From contig CM075202.1 in the NCBI GenBank assembly GCA_037577475.1, positions 6,367,001 to 6,431,000 of the forward strand: 64,000 bases of DNA. The letters are read 5' to 3'. The translations under genes were made by a program, and so were the position numbers. The DNA comes from Chaunax sp. Z400. Lineage: Eukaryota > Chordata > Actinopteri > Lophiiformes > Chaunacidae. The notes beneath the pieces are model-generated. The model was not told the origin of the DNA, ran no database searches, and saw only the letters and a list, made by a program, of their open reading frames with translations. Shown here in pieces: positions 35,537-49,157 of this stretch (position 1 is its first letter; each line of letters opens with the position of its first letter).

Positions 35537-38500
35537 ATGGCTTCCATGTTGCTGAACACGATGAGGAGCTGCTCGGTCAGCCCTTCCTGGGCAATGCGGG
35601 TTGGTAAGTTGTCTTCAGACTTACTTTTCCAAAATATGTTAAAGCGATGAGAAGGAATAATCTGCCAAACAGAAGAGAACTCAAAAATGCAACATACACA
35701 CAAACAACCAATGTATTTTTTCAATGATTTATTATCAATGCATACTGTATATTAGTACTTATTATACTGTAAGGATGGGATCTTTGGCCACTCTCACTTA
35801 TGTTTATTTAACCTTTCCATTTGTCACTTTGCACTAATTGGAAATCCAACTTAAAATACACACATCTGTTCATTCAAATCATGCAGCTACAACACTGTTA
35901 TCTGCTTATGTTGCTGATAATTATTTGACATATTTGTGCTAACTTAAGTTTGGTGTAGTATTTAAAATGATTTGATTTGGGATGATGAGGAATATTCTTC
36001 TCTGTGTGTCAGGGGCACGCTCTCTTGGTACGACAGCCCAGGTTCAGACTCAGGGTAAGTCGCTACTCTCAAGTGATATAAGTTTACGTTCACATAAAAA
36101 TCCAGATTGTAGTCGTCTTGAGATCTCACTGTTTCAAATGTGAGCTGAGCTTTGAAAGTCTCCATTTATAGATTAATTTATTTATGCAGCCAGAACCAGT
36201 GTAAAACTACATTCCTTCTTTGGGTCAGGTCAGCTCATGAGTCAAAGTCTATTTACCTCTCTTTATTATTCCCCATCATGAACGAAGTGAAGAGGGGATA
36301 TAGGAATGGGTTCGATCTCAATGTCCCGTCCATCTGTCCGTCGTGTTTCTTGTCCGGAGCGTAGGTCGGAAAAAGTTTTCACAAAACTTTCTACACACAA
36401 CGACTTAGTACTAAAGTGGTGCTTTTTGTTATCTAGGAACTTTCATCATTTCTGTTTGTTTCATCTCCATTGTTACAATTTGAATTTTGGCTCATTCTAT
36501 GGGTGGAATTTGTCTCAGATGAAGGTTTCTTGGGCATCTCTCAAAAACTGTATGTACACATCTCCCATGTAGTGGGATGGTGCCTTTTGATAATGTGGGA
36601 ATTTTAAGCATTTTATTTGTTTATTTATTTTAATTTTGAGTATTGAACAAGAATTGCAACGTAAATAACTTCTTTCTAACTGTCTTTCTTCAGAGAAACG
36701 CCCCTGTGGCGGGGGATCCTGAACATTTCATGCTTGTTTCGTTTCAGTACAGACAAAGAGCAAAAAGACACTGGCTCGGCCTGGCGTGAAGAACATAGTT
36801 CTGGTTGAAGGAGTTCGAACCCCTTTCCTGTTGTCTGGAACCACGTATGTGGCTTCTCTTTTCTTTTGTTCACTGGCTGGAGCCTGTGGCCAGCACAGGT
36901 TTATGGTGCTTTGATAAGGACATTGAAACAAAGTCATTTTACCTGCAGATCATCAGAAGTGTGAAATGAGCCTTGGGGCTGAACTGTCAAGGAAAACCTC
37001 TCTGACGACTTTTGCAGAGACATAATCTCTTCTGGTTTGTGTTTACAGATATGCTGACCTAATGCCCCATGACTTGGCCAGAGCAGCTCTGCAGTAAGTG
37101 TGTCCGTAGGTTGTATTTTCTGTCCAGTGTTAGAATTTGAATTAACACCATTAATCAAGGTAAAATCTACTGACTTAGTGTGTAGCTGTTCTGACAACCT
37201 TCCCATTGAACGCACATTTCTATTTAATATTTGCCATAAGGCACCAGTAGAATTTAAGAGTTTCCTTTCAGATATGTACAAATCAAATCAAATGTTTTTG
37301 GCTGCCACCCAGTTATTCATTTTGTAAGTATGACCAATTTCACACAGATATCTAAAATGATATAGGATTTGTAGCTTCTCACATACAGAGAACCTGACTC
37401 TGTTATTTGTTTCTCTGAATGACATACAGCAGTATTCCATTGGTTTTGATGATATTGAACTTCACCTGATCATCTTTGCACCATGTGATGAAGCTTTTTT
37501 TTTATTATTCCTCTGTACTCCTCTGTAAAAAGTAGTCTCTGAGTGAAGTCAGCATGCTTCTCACTGGAAATAACTCACTGAATCATACATGTGATGGGTT
37601 GCATTTCACCATTTCAACTTTTTATTAAAAGTCTTTAAAGTCTTCACTTCATATATTATACACGATTGGATGGACATGGATTTAAACTGCGACTGGTTGC
37701 CGGAGGCATACGACTGTGAGGAGCTAATTGTAGTTTTTTTTTTATTTTTCTATTATGCCTTACTTTTTTCTCTCAGCGCTCAGAATCTTAATGTTTGTCA
37801 AACAGGTGTTGTGATTTAAAAGATTTCATTTGGGTTTGCGTAGGGGTCTGCTGCATAGGACGGGTCTACCCAAAGATGCTGTAGACTACATTATCTATGG
37901 AACAGTCATCCAGGAGGTTAAAACCAGCAATGTGGCGAGAGAGGTATTAACACACACATACAGTACACCTACAGATCTGGCGCTTCACATACCCTACATC
38001 TGTATGCTCTGTTTTGCATCTTCTTTATTGTGATTGCAGGCAGCCTTGGGTGCCGGCTTCTCTGACAAGATCCCAGCTCACACTGTCACCATGGCCTGCA
38101 TCTCCTCTAATCAGGCAATGACTTCAGGTATGTCGGGGAAAGAATCTCCACACCAAGCCTCTTCCAGTTGACATGTCCCGCATGTTTTGGACTGGGCAAT
38201 AATATATCATTGCACATGATAAGAACTCTCAGAGGAAACTGAACTCCGTAGTCCTCCACAGTAGTTGTTTGATGTCTTTGTCTATGCTGTACGCTGTACG
38301 CTGCTGTTGTGAGGGTTAAAAATGGCATTTTAAATCAAAAAGTGAAACAAAAAGCATTTTAATGTCCAAACACAACATAACAAAAAAATTATATAGATGT
38401 TGTATGACCAAGAAGAGGAAATAATGTAGGGGGATCACAGAGATTAAAGTTCTCAATTAGATTATTTTGACCTTTGCTTGTCTCTTGCTCTCCCCCCCCC

Positions 38501-41500
38501 TCTCTCCAGCTGTTGGTCTGATTGCTGCAGGCCAATGTGACGCCGTTGTGGCAGGAGGGCTGGAGTTCATGTCCGACGTTCCCATCCGTCACAGCCGTAA
38601 GATGAGGAAGACCATGCTGTCCCTCAACAAGGCGAAGACCCTTGGGCAGAGGCTCGGTCTGATTGGCAGCATCCGGCTGGCACACCTCTCTCCAGAGGTA
38701 TATATTCACTGAGGGTCTCCTCTTGAACTGTGCACAGTATTTCCTCGTGTAATCTTTAACTTTGTGTGTGTGTGTGTGTGTGTGTGTAGCTTCCTGCTGT
38801 GGCTGAGTTCTCCACATCTGAAACGATGGGCCACAGTGCTGATCGTCTGGCTGCTGCCTTTGGGGTCTCCAGGGTTGAGCAGGATGAGTTTGCTGTACGA
38901 TCACACACACTGGCTAAAAAGGCCCAGGACGCCGGCCTGCTGCAGGACGTCATCTCCTTTAAAGTGCCAGGTAAACACTAATTCACTCTTTAAACTGAAA
39001 TACATCTGTGCATACAGATAAACGTTTCATGGATTGTTGTTGGTTATAATGTTGTAGTTAATAGATGTACTCTAAGTTTTTTTGTTTTTGTTCTGTCCCA
39101 TGTAACACCTCAGACACGTCTGATGACTTTTTCTGTATGCTAAGGTTGCAACAAACAATTTCCACTGAAAGCAAGCGGACTTTGTTCTTATTGCATTTAT
39201 ATTACAGAAAACAATATGACTGATTTGTTCAAAGGATGATTCCATGAGATGCATGGATTGTATAACTCGTAATATTTATACAGATACAACATATTTATGT
39301 TCAGTTATTAAGTTGTGTCATAGAAAACATCATGAAGTGATGAGTTTGTGGGGTTTTTTGTATATGATGACCATCTCTTTTTTTTTTCTTCTTCACCAGG
39401 TCGTGATATTGTTTCCAAGGACAACGGCATACGCCCATCCTCCATGGAGCAAATGGGCAAACTGAAACCTGCCTTCATTAAACCTCATGGTACAGTCACT
39501 GCTGCCAACGCCTCTTTCTTGGTAAACACTTTTTCACACACACACACACACTGGACCCTGCAGAACTCTGTTCTTCATTCTGTTAATTCTGTTCTGGTTA
39601 TAAAACATCTTCGGCATAAACACGAGCATCTGTCTGTGTATTAAAACAAACATGGAAAGCTACACAAAAACAAAGCTGCAGGTTCCCTGAAGCAGAACAC
39701 TGTCGGGCAACTTTGGCTTTGTTTTGTTTAATCGTCTTGTTTGTGCTTCATAATTCTTTCCTCGTGACATTTTAAGGCCACTTGTGAAACAAATTGTGTA
39801 GCCCTGTCCAAACGATGTACCTCCCCTGATTCTCTGCCACCACTCTTAAACCGCTCGGACTATAAGTAACCGCTTGTCTGTGTTTGTCCTCAGACTGACG
39901 GTGCCTCTGCTGTGCTAATCATGTCTGAAGAGAAAGCTCTGGCTATGGGTTACAAGCCTAAAGCATACCTCAGGTATCTGCACCCTCTCTGTCACGTGGA
40001 GCAGCCACAGTTTCCCCAGCAATACTTTTTGAGTTGAGGTGTTGATGATTGTGTATTTTCATCCCCGCAGAGATTTTGTCTACGTCTCTCAAGACCCCAA
40101 AGATCAACTGCTTTTGGGGTGAGAAGACAATTGCAAAACATTTGTGTTGGAACTGTGATAGCTTTCTTTTTGCGTCTTTAAACTACTGTACTTTTGTGTA
40201 GGTAGTTAAGACAATTTAAAGCTTGAGTGAGAAAAAAAAGTTATTTTATTGTATTTGTGTGTAACCCTTCCAGGCCCACGTATGCCACGCCAAAGGTCCT
40301 GGGACGGGCTGGCTTGTCCATGAGTGACATTGACGTCTTTGAGTTCCACGAGGCTTTCGCCGTAAGTTCGCACACCACACTGGGGGGAAAAATTGCGTCG
40401 TGATGGATGAATATGAACATTGATCTACTAACATTCTGTCAAGAATATACCTAAGATACATTAGGTTACACTTGTACAGTATCACTTAAAATGTTTCAAA
40501 TAGAATGTCAAAATTTCTCTTCCTGCTTTAATCCAATGTTGGCCTTTGTTATTCATGGTCATCGATGTTTGAGTAAAATTTGTCTACTTCATATGGTTTA
40601 GAATAAATCAATAGCTTTTCTGTGCTAACCCTCTGTTTATATTTGTGTTTGTTTTCCAGGGTCAAATAATAGCAAATCTGAGAGCTATGGACTCAGACTG
40701 GTTCGGCCAGACGTACTTGGGAAGGAAATCGAAGGTAAAGATAGCTGATGGTCATCTGTTGGGTTTCTCATATAGAACATCTGACTGATCAGTCATATAG
40801 ATGAAAATTCTCTCTCAGCATTTGATATTGGCATAATCATACATAATATGAAAACATTTAAGACTGTTGTTTGCTAGTTTAGTTAGATTTCACATGAAAT
40901 ATTACCATAATTAGTGAATACTTGAATTTGGATTCTTTTCGCTTAACTTTATATACTCATTAGATTTAAAGTGCAAATTAATATGAATTGATTTAATACT
41001 AATAAAATCATATGATGAATTGGCAGCATCTTTTCCATTTTAACTGCATTTCACTAATATGGACTGCTGTAAATATGAACTGTCAAGTTGAAAAATATTC
41101 ACCAGAACTTGAACTTTAGTAGTTTGTCTTTTTAAAGCCACCGCCTGTCTGAATGTTCAGTTCTTATTTTACACAAAGACGTACTCATTACACCTGTGCA
41201 TGAACATGAGTATTTGAGCTAATGACAAACTATTCTGTCTAACTGTTAGAATGACTTTCATTCATCTGTATAAAAGCTGGATGAAACAGAAATGTTTCCA
41301 CTTCGTTTTCCACTATTTGATGTTTGGCTTCCTTTTACATCATCTGGTTCAACTTATTCTGCTCTGAGTGGGGAGTTAAATTAGCCTTTAGCTCCACTGA
41401 CTATTAATCTTTTTAGACGGTTAACATTTGGATGAGCATCTATTGACCTGAACATCATGAATCATTTCGTGGCAAAGCCAAACACCACAGCACTGCTGTG

Positions 41501-42409
41501 GCCAGTTTGTTGGTTGTTGGTTTTTAGCCAAAAGAAAAAAGGAGAACCCAATAACTTAAAGGAGGCGATTTGTCAAATTTGCAGCAAAAACGGTCACATT
41601 CAATCCTGCTAATACCACAAATCTTCTTTTTTTTATAAATCACCCAGTTTGCTGATTTTGGTCGGACGACTGCAGCAGCAGGTCCTTCCAGGCTATTGGT
41701 TGTATAAATAAACATGGCAGTAACAATAAATGGCTCCTCCTCTTCTTCTTCCTGAGGTGTATTTGTATCATTAAACTGCAATTAGACTCATACTCTAATG
41801 GTGGAATAAAATAACCAGACAATTAAATAATTACTCACAATTATTTGTATGACAATAAATCATCAGCTAATATTTCGTGATCGTGACAGCCCTAGCAGGG
41901 GTGTGAACATCTGTTGTGTGTTTAGGTGGGAACTCCTCCCATGGAGAAGTTCAACCTGTGGGGAGGCTCTCTGTCTTTGGGTCATCCATTCGGTGCCACG
42001 GGCTGCAGGCTGGTAACCACAGTGGCACACCGGCTGCAGAAGGAGGGCGGACAGTACGGACTGGTGGCAGCGTGTGCTGCAGGAGGACAGGTAATTCATT
42101 AATAGGCATGAGTGCATAATGAGTGTCTGGTCGATTCTTTTTTCCTTATTTTAGTTTAATTAAAATAAAAAAAGTGTGGTCTAATTAAGTTTAGGAAATT
42201 TAGATTTTATTTTTGTTTGTCACTCTATAAGATGTAGTAATTTGTTGGGTCATGTGACTAAAACATTTTTATTTTTTTTAAAGGGGGATTTGATAAATAT
42301 TTTTATTTCTTGTTCAGACCATTTTACTGATCAATAATCTTTACCATGCATTTGTTTGCCTTGCTTTTTCCAGGGTCATGCCATGGTGGTGGAGGCTTAC
42401 CCCCAGTAA
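35537..42409 (+). CDS. hadhb: Mitochondrial trifunctional protein subunit beta (3-ketoacyl-CoA thiolase)
   Basis: Fifteen coding exons join in phase to 473 aa (human 474): 35537-35603, 36013-36054, 36748-36844, 37049-37093, 37844-37943, 38040-38127, 38510-38697, 38790-38970, 39400-39521, 39894-39973, 40071-40118, 40274-40361, 40660-40734, 41926-42090, 42374-42409. Residues 1 to about 35 are a basic, Ser-rich mitochondrial targeting region. Thiolase residues are in place: Cys137 in TVTMACISSNQ, His427 in LSLGHPFGATGC and Cys457 in AACAAGGQGHAM. The enzyme cleaves long-chain 3-ketoacyl-CoA in the last step of beta-oxidation on the inner membrane, as an alpha4-beta4 complex with HADHA. The adjacent alpha gene is a relic here. 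No defect is visible in the beta gene. Confidence 0.95.
36270..36600. repeat. Dispersed repeat in hadhb intron
   Basis: The stretch begins CCATCATGAACGAAGTGAAG with GGGGATATAGGAATGGGTTC, followed by CCGTCCATCTGTCCGTCGTG. It ends CATGTAGTGGGATGGTGCC. It is a non-coding fish repeat by word pattern, in the intron before exon 36748-36844. Confidence 0.45.
38763..38786 (+). promoter_or_regulatory. (TG)12 tract abutting a hadhb splice acceptor
   Basis: Twelve TG units run directly into TAG|C at the start of exon 38790-38970. They replace the usual pyrimidine tract. UG repeats at an acceptor are a known TDP-43-type binding site (CFTR exon 9 precedent). Whether it acts here is inference. Confidence 0.5.
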
Positions 42410-42767
42410 ACACCGCCTGTAACTCAGAACTACATTCATCAATTCATCGTGACGCCTACGCGCACACTAACATCCAGACAACAGATTGTACATACTAGTG
42501 CTAATTTAGCTCCATCAGAGAGGAGTCAGACACAGAATCTGAATGTGTTTGATACATCCTTGTGTAAATTCAACTTTGCTTAAGGTCTGTTAATTTATAG
42601 CAGAATTTTGTCGAGGATGTAGCCCAGGATTGTTTGGACTTTTGAGGTGTTCCATGTCAGTGTTGTCACAGAGTCAAATATAACAAAACTAAATTTCAGC
42701 ACTTGGAGGAGCTAGAGCGAACCTAATGTTGATATGCCCTGTAATATTTTTATTACCAACTGTTGGA

Positions 42768-42773
42768 ATTAAA
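42768..42773 (+). terminator. Candidate hadhb polyadenylation signal ATTAAA
   Basis: ATTAAA lies about 360 bases after the stop codon and is followed by a GT/T-rich stretch. No AATAAA occurs closer to the stop. Confidence 0.5.
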
Positions 42774-42779
42774 TGATGT

Positions 42780-44800
42780 GACGATAACCACACTGACACT
42801 CAGTTCTGGTTTCGCTTTTCTTTTTGGTGCCTGATATTTCACAGCAGACATTTGAGGAAGAGCACAAGGTGTCAGTAGTAACATTCATGATGCCACTGTT
42901 CCATTCAAGTGTTCCAATTAGCCAGAATGCACGATAAAAAAAAGGACTCGGACACTAAAGCAGCTAAATGGAATTCACCCATCGTAATTGTATCATTTAC
43001 AACTATGCTTTTCTTACACTCGTGTTCCAGTAAAAACAAAAATCTCATTAGCTGTGAATCCACAGCGGCTTTCTGCTGTTGAAATGTCACAAACTCAAGC
43101 TTCGGAAATGTGAAAATTTTGTTTTTTCTCCTCGCTTTATGAGAGTAAATTGAATTAATTCAGCCTTTTGACTGTTGTAACAAACAATTTGCAGGCATTT
43201 ACATGTTTAAGTTTGAAGTAAAACAAAAGGGAGGACTTAGAAAGTATTTTCTTTTTTTTGAGATGGGTAAATAAGATAAAAAAGCAATAAAGTGGATGAT
43301 ACTGTGGTCATTATTTGTCACTATTTACTGGCATTTTAAAAATGAAATGATTGATTAAATTATTAGCAAATGACCTAATAAAAAATTTTTTTTAACTTTG
43401 TAGCATGAAACTTGGTATCAATATCAAGTATTTCTTTGTAATAATATTTATGACTAAATGAGCAGCAATAAAAGTTTGTAAATGTATTTATTGAGAGACA
43501 ACCATTCAAAACAAACATGCTTAAGCGCTATATTAACAAATTAACCCCACACATTGATTTGAATGTTCTAATTCCTTACTTATGATTCATAAGGGGAGAG
43601 CTGGATGGTGATGAACACATGGTCTGATTGTTTGAAAGCATGGTATGTACCCCATCTTTACACATTTCATGGACTGAGGATGGATTCATTTATTAGAAAA
43701 TGAAATGAAATAGAGGAAGTCTGCTAAAGGAGTGGGTTATCGAATTGTTTGGATAATTGCTGCATAAAAAGTTATCAAACATGGCTCATACTGCGAAAGA
43801 GTCCAGCATGTCAAACACAGGTCCAGAAATGGAAAAAAATGAACATGTACACAAATTAAAAAGTATCAGAAAAAGGAAAACTTGCACATTTAACTAGGAA
43901 AAAAAATATGATTGAACTTAGGCAGATGCATCATGTGTGCATGAAGTTAAAGAAAATCTTCTCAAGTACACACAGTTGGATGATTTTGAATCTACACACG
44001 AAGGTTATCATTGATGGCTTATGTTTAATTCAGCAGGGACTGGAACTATTGCAAGGGAAAACATCAATGTATAGACAGCTTTGTGCTGCATAACAACAGA
44101 ATTTGGGGAGAAGGAAAAGGGGGGGGGGTGCAGTCTACTCTTAGAGATTTCAAAATTTGCATTGCCAAATTTTTTCATTTATCAAAATGTGTCAGCAGTC
44201 GACTGTCTTTGGATTCCTCTGCGCTTAATTGATGTTGAATAACGCTGTCTGCCTTTGACGAGACGACTGATGTTAATGAGGAGGTAAAGAGGGATGCTCG
44301 GGCTTCCTGGTAATTTAAAACAACATGAATATGGAGAGTTGAGAATATGGCTGGCAGGTTACTTGAAAGTTCAGGATGCGGTGATGTCTTCCTGATATTT
44401 GGTGTTCATATAGAGGGGAATCCGAACTTTTACACCCGCTGAAGTGTTTGTCTAATTGACAGTGAATTTATATCAACACATTGCCTCCTTTCTGCCTCGC
44501 TGTGTAGGCAACGATCCCCTCAGCGCTCACCGGGGAATCTGCTCCACGCATCACACACACACACACACACACACACCCCAGGTTGGAGGCTTGTTAACAC
44601 AACTTCAGTCAGACACCTCCGTTTAAAATGTATTTAAAGATTTAATTCTTCCACTTTAAGGAAGCCTTGACTCTGTGCGGGAGGAGTTGATTAATGCAAG
44701 CCGAGCCTGTCACACAGGCTACAGGCGGAGGGAATAAAACCAATGTTTTACTGCCAATGCAAAACGGAGCTCGAATGTAAATATCAGGCAAGAGACACAG
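42780..44800. other. Downstream of hadhb, no gene recognised
   Basis: AT-rich sequence with short homopolymer runs. There is one (CA)n of about 26 bases near 44551-44576. No exon-like block has both splice flanks and an open frame. Confidence 0.5.
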
Positions 44801-44849
44801 AGAGGATTTTTTTTTTGTTTTTTTTTTTTGTTTTCAAAGCTTCAAAACC

Positions 44850-45260
44850 GCCTCAACCCTGCGAGACACGCAGACACACGCCGACATAGCGCGCTGCCTC
44901 CCTGCCTCTCCCTGCCTCAGCGGGGCTTTGATCAGGCGGAACCTTTTATGGGGAATGACTGGCGAATGCACCCGCTGCTGTCACTACAAATCTACCTCAC
45001 CGAGCGCGCGGGGAGGCGGGGAGAAAAAGGGAAGGAGGGTTCGGGGTGCCCGCGCGGAGAGGAGGCAAAGGGGGGGGGTATAGTCGCAGAGAACGTCGTT
45101 GTGCGACGGCGTCTTTCATCTCGTCCTAACCGGCTCACGCGGGGCGGCACCTGCTGAAAGCTGCATCTGCTCGCGCGCTTAGTGCGCGTATAACTGCGCG
45201 CCGTGTGATGTTAAAGAAGTTGTAGTTCCGCGCAGCCTATACGGTATTGCGCCGAAACTC
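44850..45260. promoter_or_regulatory. CpG island, candidate promoter of an unseen gene
   Basis: GC-rich DNA, dense in CpG, stands in an AT-rich region. It includes CGAGCGCGCGGGGAGGCGGG, CTCGCGCGCTTAGTGCGCG and TAACTGCGCGCCG. About 110 bases after it, ACTTAAG|gtgagt (exon end 45371) is a strong plus-strand donor, so a non-coding first exon on the plus strand is possible. No coding exon that would belong to it was found within the window. Confidence 0.45.
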
Positions 45261-45551
45261 GTTCAATGAACAAAGTGGAGTTCAGGGCCAGGATTTTTCC
45301 TTCAATATGTGGAAAACAAAAGTCGTATTTTTTTTAAAAATAAAGTAATGCCTACGTCATAGAAACTTAAGGTGAGTCACTATACGGTAAATTAAACCAC
45401 CTTCTCCCGGACAGGTCGCCACTTCTTCCCCAGCACATGGACAAAAACAAACAACCATTCGCTCCTGCTCCTATTCACCTAATATATTGCATGTTTTTGG
45501 ACTGTGGGCAAAGGCCAATAGCACGTAATGAAGCATGGGAACTATTAACAT

Positions 45552-45740
45552 AGTTACAGTCAAGTCCATTTTTATTTGTATAGCGCCAAATCACAACCAA
45601 AGTAATTTCATGACACTTTACAAAAGAGCAGGTCTAGATTGTAATCTTTATTTTACAGAGACCGAGCAATTCCCCCATGAGCAAGCCCTTGGTGACACTG
45701 GTGAGGATTCGCTGCCTTTTTAACAGGTACAAACCTCTAA
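45552..45740. repeat. Teleost dispersed repeat ('TTTATTTGTATAGCGCCAAATC')
   Basis: The ordered words TTTTTATTTGTATAGCGCCA, AATCACAACCAAAGTAATTT, CCCCCATGAGCAAGCCCTTG and CCTTTTTAACAGGTACAAAC match a repeat very common in percomorph fish. It has no coding content. Confidence 0.6.
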
Positions 45741-46944
45741 GCACCTCCAGTAAAGCTCTGTATAACACACTATATGATATTTGTTTAGTAAGTACAAAAA
45801 CAGAAATGTAAAAACAAGCTGGGAGCAAGAACTTCCCTGAATCTCCACAGATTTCCTGCTGTCGCAGTCTCACAGTGACTATAGTCAAAATGGTAAACTA
45901 TTGCTTTAAAGACTTTGCTCTGTTTTGCACCTCACCTTTCTGTATAACATTGAAAAGCATAATAAAGCTGTCGTTTGTTCTGGCTCTGAGTCAGCAGGAG
46001 ATGTAACAGCACTGAATCGATGTCTGTATAAAGTTTGATTCATGTTTTGTTTAGTTACGTCCGCCGGCCTCCTCCCTCGCTCAGTGACTCTCTTCTGGAA
46101 GGCGTAGCGACAGGTAACCAAATGAAACACACAGATTACAGATTTGTCTGCTGGTTCGATCATCGTGAAACGCTTTTGGGTTCATTTTAACACAGCAAAA
46201 TATGTAACAAAAGCCTAGTCGTTTTTTAGACATGGAATGCGGAACACAATAATTAATCTAATGAGAATACACATATTGTTCACAAGAGTAAAGATTAAAA
46301 ACTGCAAAATGCCTCAAAATGTGAGAAAAAGCTCTGACACAATAAACATGCCACAGGATCCCTGAGTGGCTCTGGGGCCCCCTGAATCACCCAGGAGCCA
46401 ACCCCCCTCTGATGTGTCCCTGGCTGTAAAATCTACAATCTATTTTAGGTTGATTGCATTACGTTATCACTTGTTTTCAGCTCCCACTGCACGATGGAAT
46501 TGAAGAAAATATCATATTCTAAATGCTTTCTGGCTGATTCATTCATTCGGATAAAATCCTGTTCATTATCACGATTGATTGTAATTTGTAATTTCTTTCA
46601 ATATCAAAATAATGAAAAACTAAAGGAAAAAGAGGGAGTGAGATGTGCACAAGCAGGGCCTGCAACTCTGCAGGACAGGGCTGAGTGAATCAGGGTGTTT
46701 GCATCATTTGTTGATAAGATCTTCCCTCTCGAGCTACATATGTGTGAGAGTGATAGTCTGTGGTATTGCTACTGTACAAGTGACTGAGCTCTGACAGTGT
46801 TCATTAAAGACAGCACAACTTTTAAGACTGCATATGCTCCATTGTGTGTAAGTGTGTATGGATAATATCAAACCAGTTTGTTGAGTCTACTGGTCAGAAC
46901 TCCAATTTGAGTAGACCAGAAAAGACTGGAAAAAATGAGATTGC

Positions 46945-47266
46945 GGATACAGGTGCCCGAAATGAGCTTCCTCCGCAGGGTGGCTGGGCTCAGAAGCTCG
47001 GACATCCAGAGGGAGCTGGAAGTAGAGCTGCTGCAGCACCATGAGGTGGTTTTGGGCATGTGATTAGGATGTCGCCAGGGCACCTTTCATGGAGGTTTTC
47101 CAGGCATGTCCAACTCGGAAGAGACACTGGGCCGTGCCCAGAAGTCGATGGAGGTATTACATACAGTATCTCATCTGGCCTGGGAACATCGGAGATTCCC
47201 CAGGATGAGCTGGAGAGGGATGTCTGGAATTCTTTGCTTGGCCTGGATGGATGGATGGATGGATCG
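46945..47266 (+). mobile_element. LINE 3' fragment (end of reverse transcriptase ORF)
   Basis: It reads CTTCCTCCGCAGGGTGGCTG, then GCTCGGACATCCAGAGGGAG, GGCATGTGATTAGGATG and GGCCTGGGAACATCGG. It ends in (GGAT)n. In one frame the start is FLRRVAGLRSSDIQRELEVE. That is the usual C-terminal stretch of fish non-LTR retrotransposon polymerases. The frame is broken after about 30 codons, so it is a dead 5'-truncated copy. Confidence 0.6.
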
Positions 47267-47849
47267 TACGTCACAAACATTTTGATGTTGAATTCATGCT
47301 GCTCATCACTTCTTCCTGTAAGTATACCTCCAAAGATGTTTTAATATGTGTTTTTTTCTTTCTTACCAAGCCACAAGGTCACCTTTTGTTATCTCCGTTT
47401 GCTCAATTTGGCATCTTTCTTCCTCGTTGGCTCTCTTTTCCACCTCTGGAAACACTCAATCTGATTCCAATTCACACTTTGAAGCACAATAAAAACCAAA
47501 CTTTTTCCACTTTAAACAGATTCTGCAGTGTTCATCCCTGCAGGTATGACTCGATAAAATCCAGAGACATTAAGTAGATAGTTCAGTTCCTAACAGGTGC
47601 AGCCAGTGCAGCAAAATGCAGTAAACAACTAGTGTTGGTCTGATCAGGGGGCCTGTGTGCTTAAGACAGTGTATATTTGTGGAATCTGAAGGGAACGTCA
47701 GCAACACACACTCATATACACACTCGGAAACACATCTCGGCATCTGTCGGTTGTGCACCAACTGTACACAGGTGGATGTCAGAGGCCGTGTGTGGAGCAA
47801 GTGGATTATGAGGAACGGTAATTGGCTGTCCAGAGAAGCTGCCCGTATG

Positions 47850-47977
<128 letters not shown>

Positions 47978-48121
47978 GGTCTGCTCTGTCCGGAGTTCAT
48001 CATGCTCTCATAACGGTCAGTTAGGGTTGTCCGCCAGGCTCGATCTCCTGTTGGGATTGTAAATGTTATTGATCAGACGCATACGCCGCATCCATAATGA
48101 GAGCTGAGACACTGCTCTCTC

Positions 48122-48178
<57 letters not shown>

Positions 48179-48273
48179 CAACTCATTAGGAGCCGTACAC
48201 ACTCATAGACATATCCTCATTAACACGCTTGAGTCATGCACACTAAACATCCATACACATCTGGTTGTCAGAC

Positions 48274-48312
<39 letters not shown>

Positions 48313-48788
48313 ACACTCTGACTGATTTAGTTGAGTGAGATGGGAGAGAGTGAAGGATGGGAGCGGGGAGGAGGGGGGGCAAAAAAATGTGGACATGAAT
48401 GCTGTGTGTGTGGAGCATGTCAGCGTGTGTGAGTGTGCAAGGACATGTGTGTTTGTGTCGGGATCGAGCGTTGACATTTGTGTCAGTGTGCGGCTGTGCA
48501 CAGCAGTGTGTGTCCCAAGGAGTGTCTGTGTGTGTTGTGTGTGTGTGTTGTGTGTATGGCGCGTGTCAGAGTCTGTCAGCCCCGGCGTCTCGTGTCAGGG
48601 CGAGAGGCGAGACATTAACGACTTCTGTCATTCTGCTGACAAAATGGTGGCAGAAGATTTCCCATGGTGCCCTGATGACTGCTGGCGTTTGTCAACAAGC
48701 CCTGTCACCGTGGCAATGAGGGGAGGATGGGGTGGGGGAGGGTTAGTGACAGGCCCCGGACCTGTTCCCATGAGCACCGGGAAAAGAG

Positions 48789-48839
<51 letters not shown>

Positions 48840-48975
48840 CACTGTGTGTTTACGTGTGTATGTGTGTTGTAAGGGGGGAGGGAAGGGTTGTCTCTCAGCA
48901 GCTTTCATACATAGACTGTGAAAAAACCAAAATGAGCTGTCACTGCAATTCCCAGGATGCCTTGCTGTTTAGCAT

Positions 48976-49015
<40 letters not shown>
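48976..49015. repeat. (AGC)13 trinucleotide repeat
   Basis: Forty bases of pure CAG/AGC repeat. The surrounding open frame is simple-sequence driven and is not taken as a gene. Confidence 0.9.
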
Positions 49016-49016
<1 letters not shown>

Positions 49017-49121
49017 GAACTGTGTGTGTGTGAGTGTGTGTGGGCCAGTAAGCTGATAAGCTAACTCTCTCTCTCTCTCTCTCCCTCTGTTACACACACA
49101 CACACACAAATACATACACAC

Positions 49122-49157
<36 letters not shown>

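Noticed and set aside
46990..47344. Frames on both strands around 47.1 kb
   Set aside because: They fall in the LINE fragment and its GGAT tail, not in a host gene.
48335..49018. 227-codon plus-strand open frame with a poly-Ala end
   Set aside because: It is built from GT repeats and the AGC repeat (Cys/Val and Ala runs), with no splice or family support.
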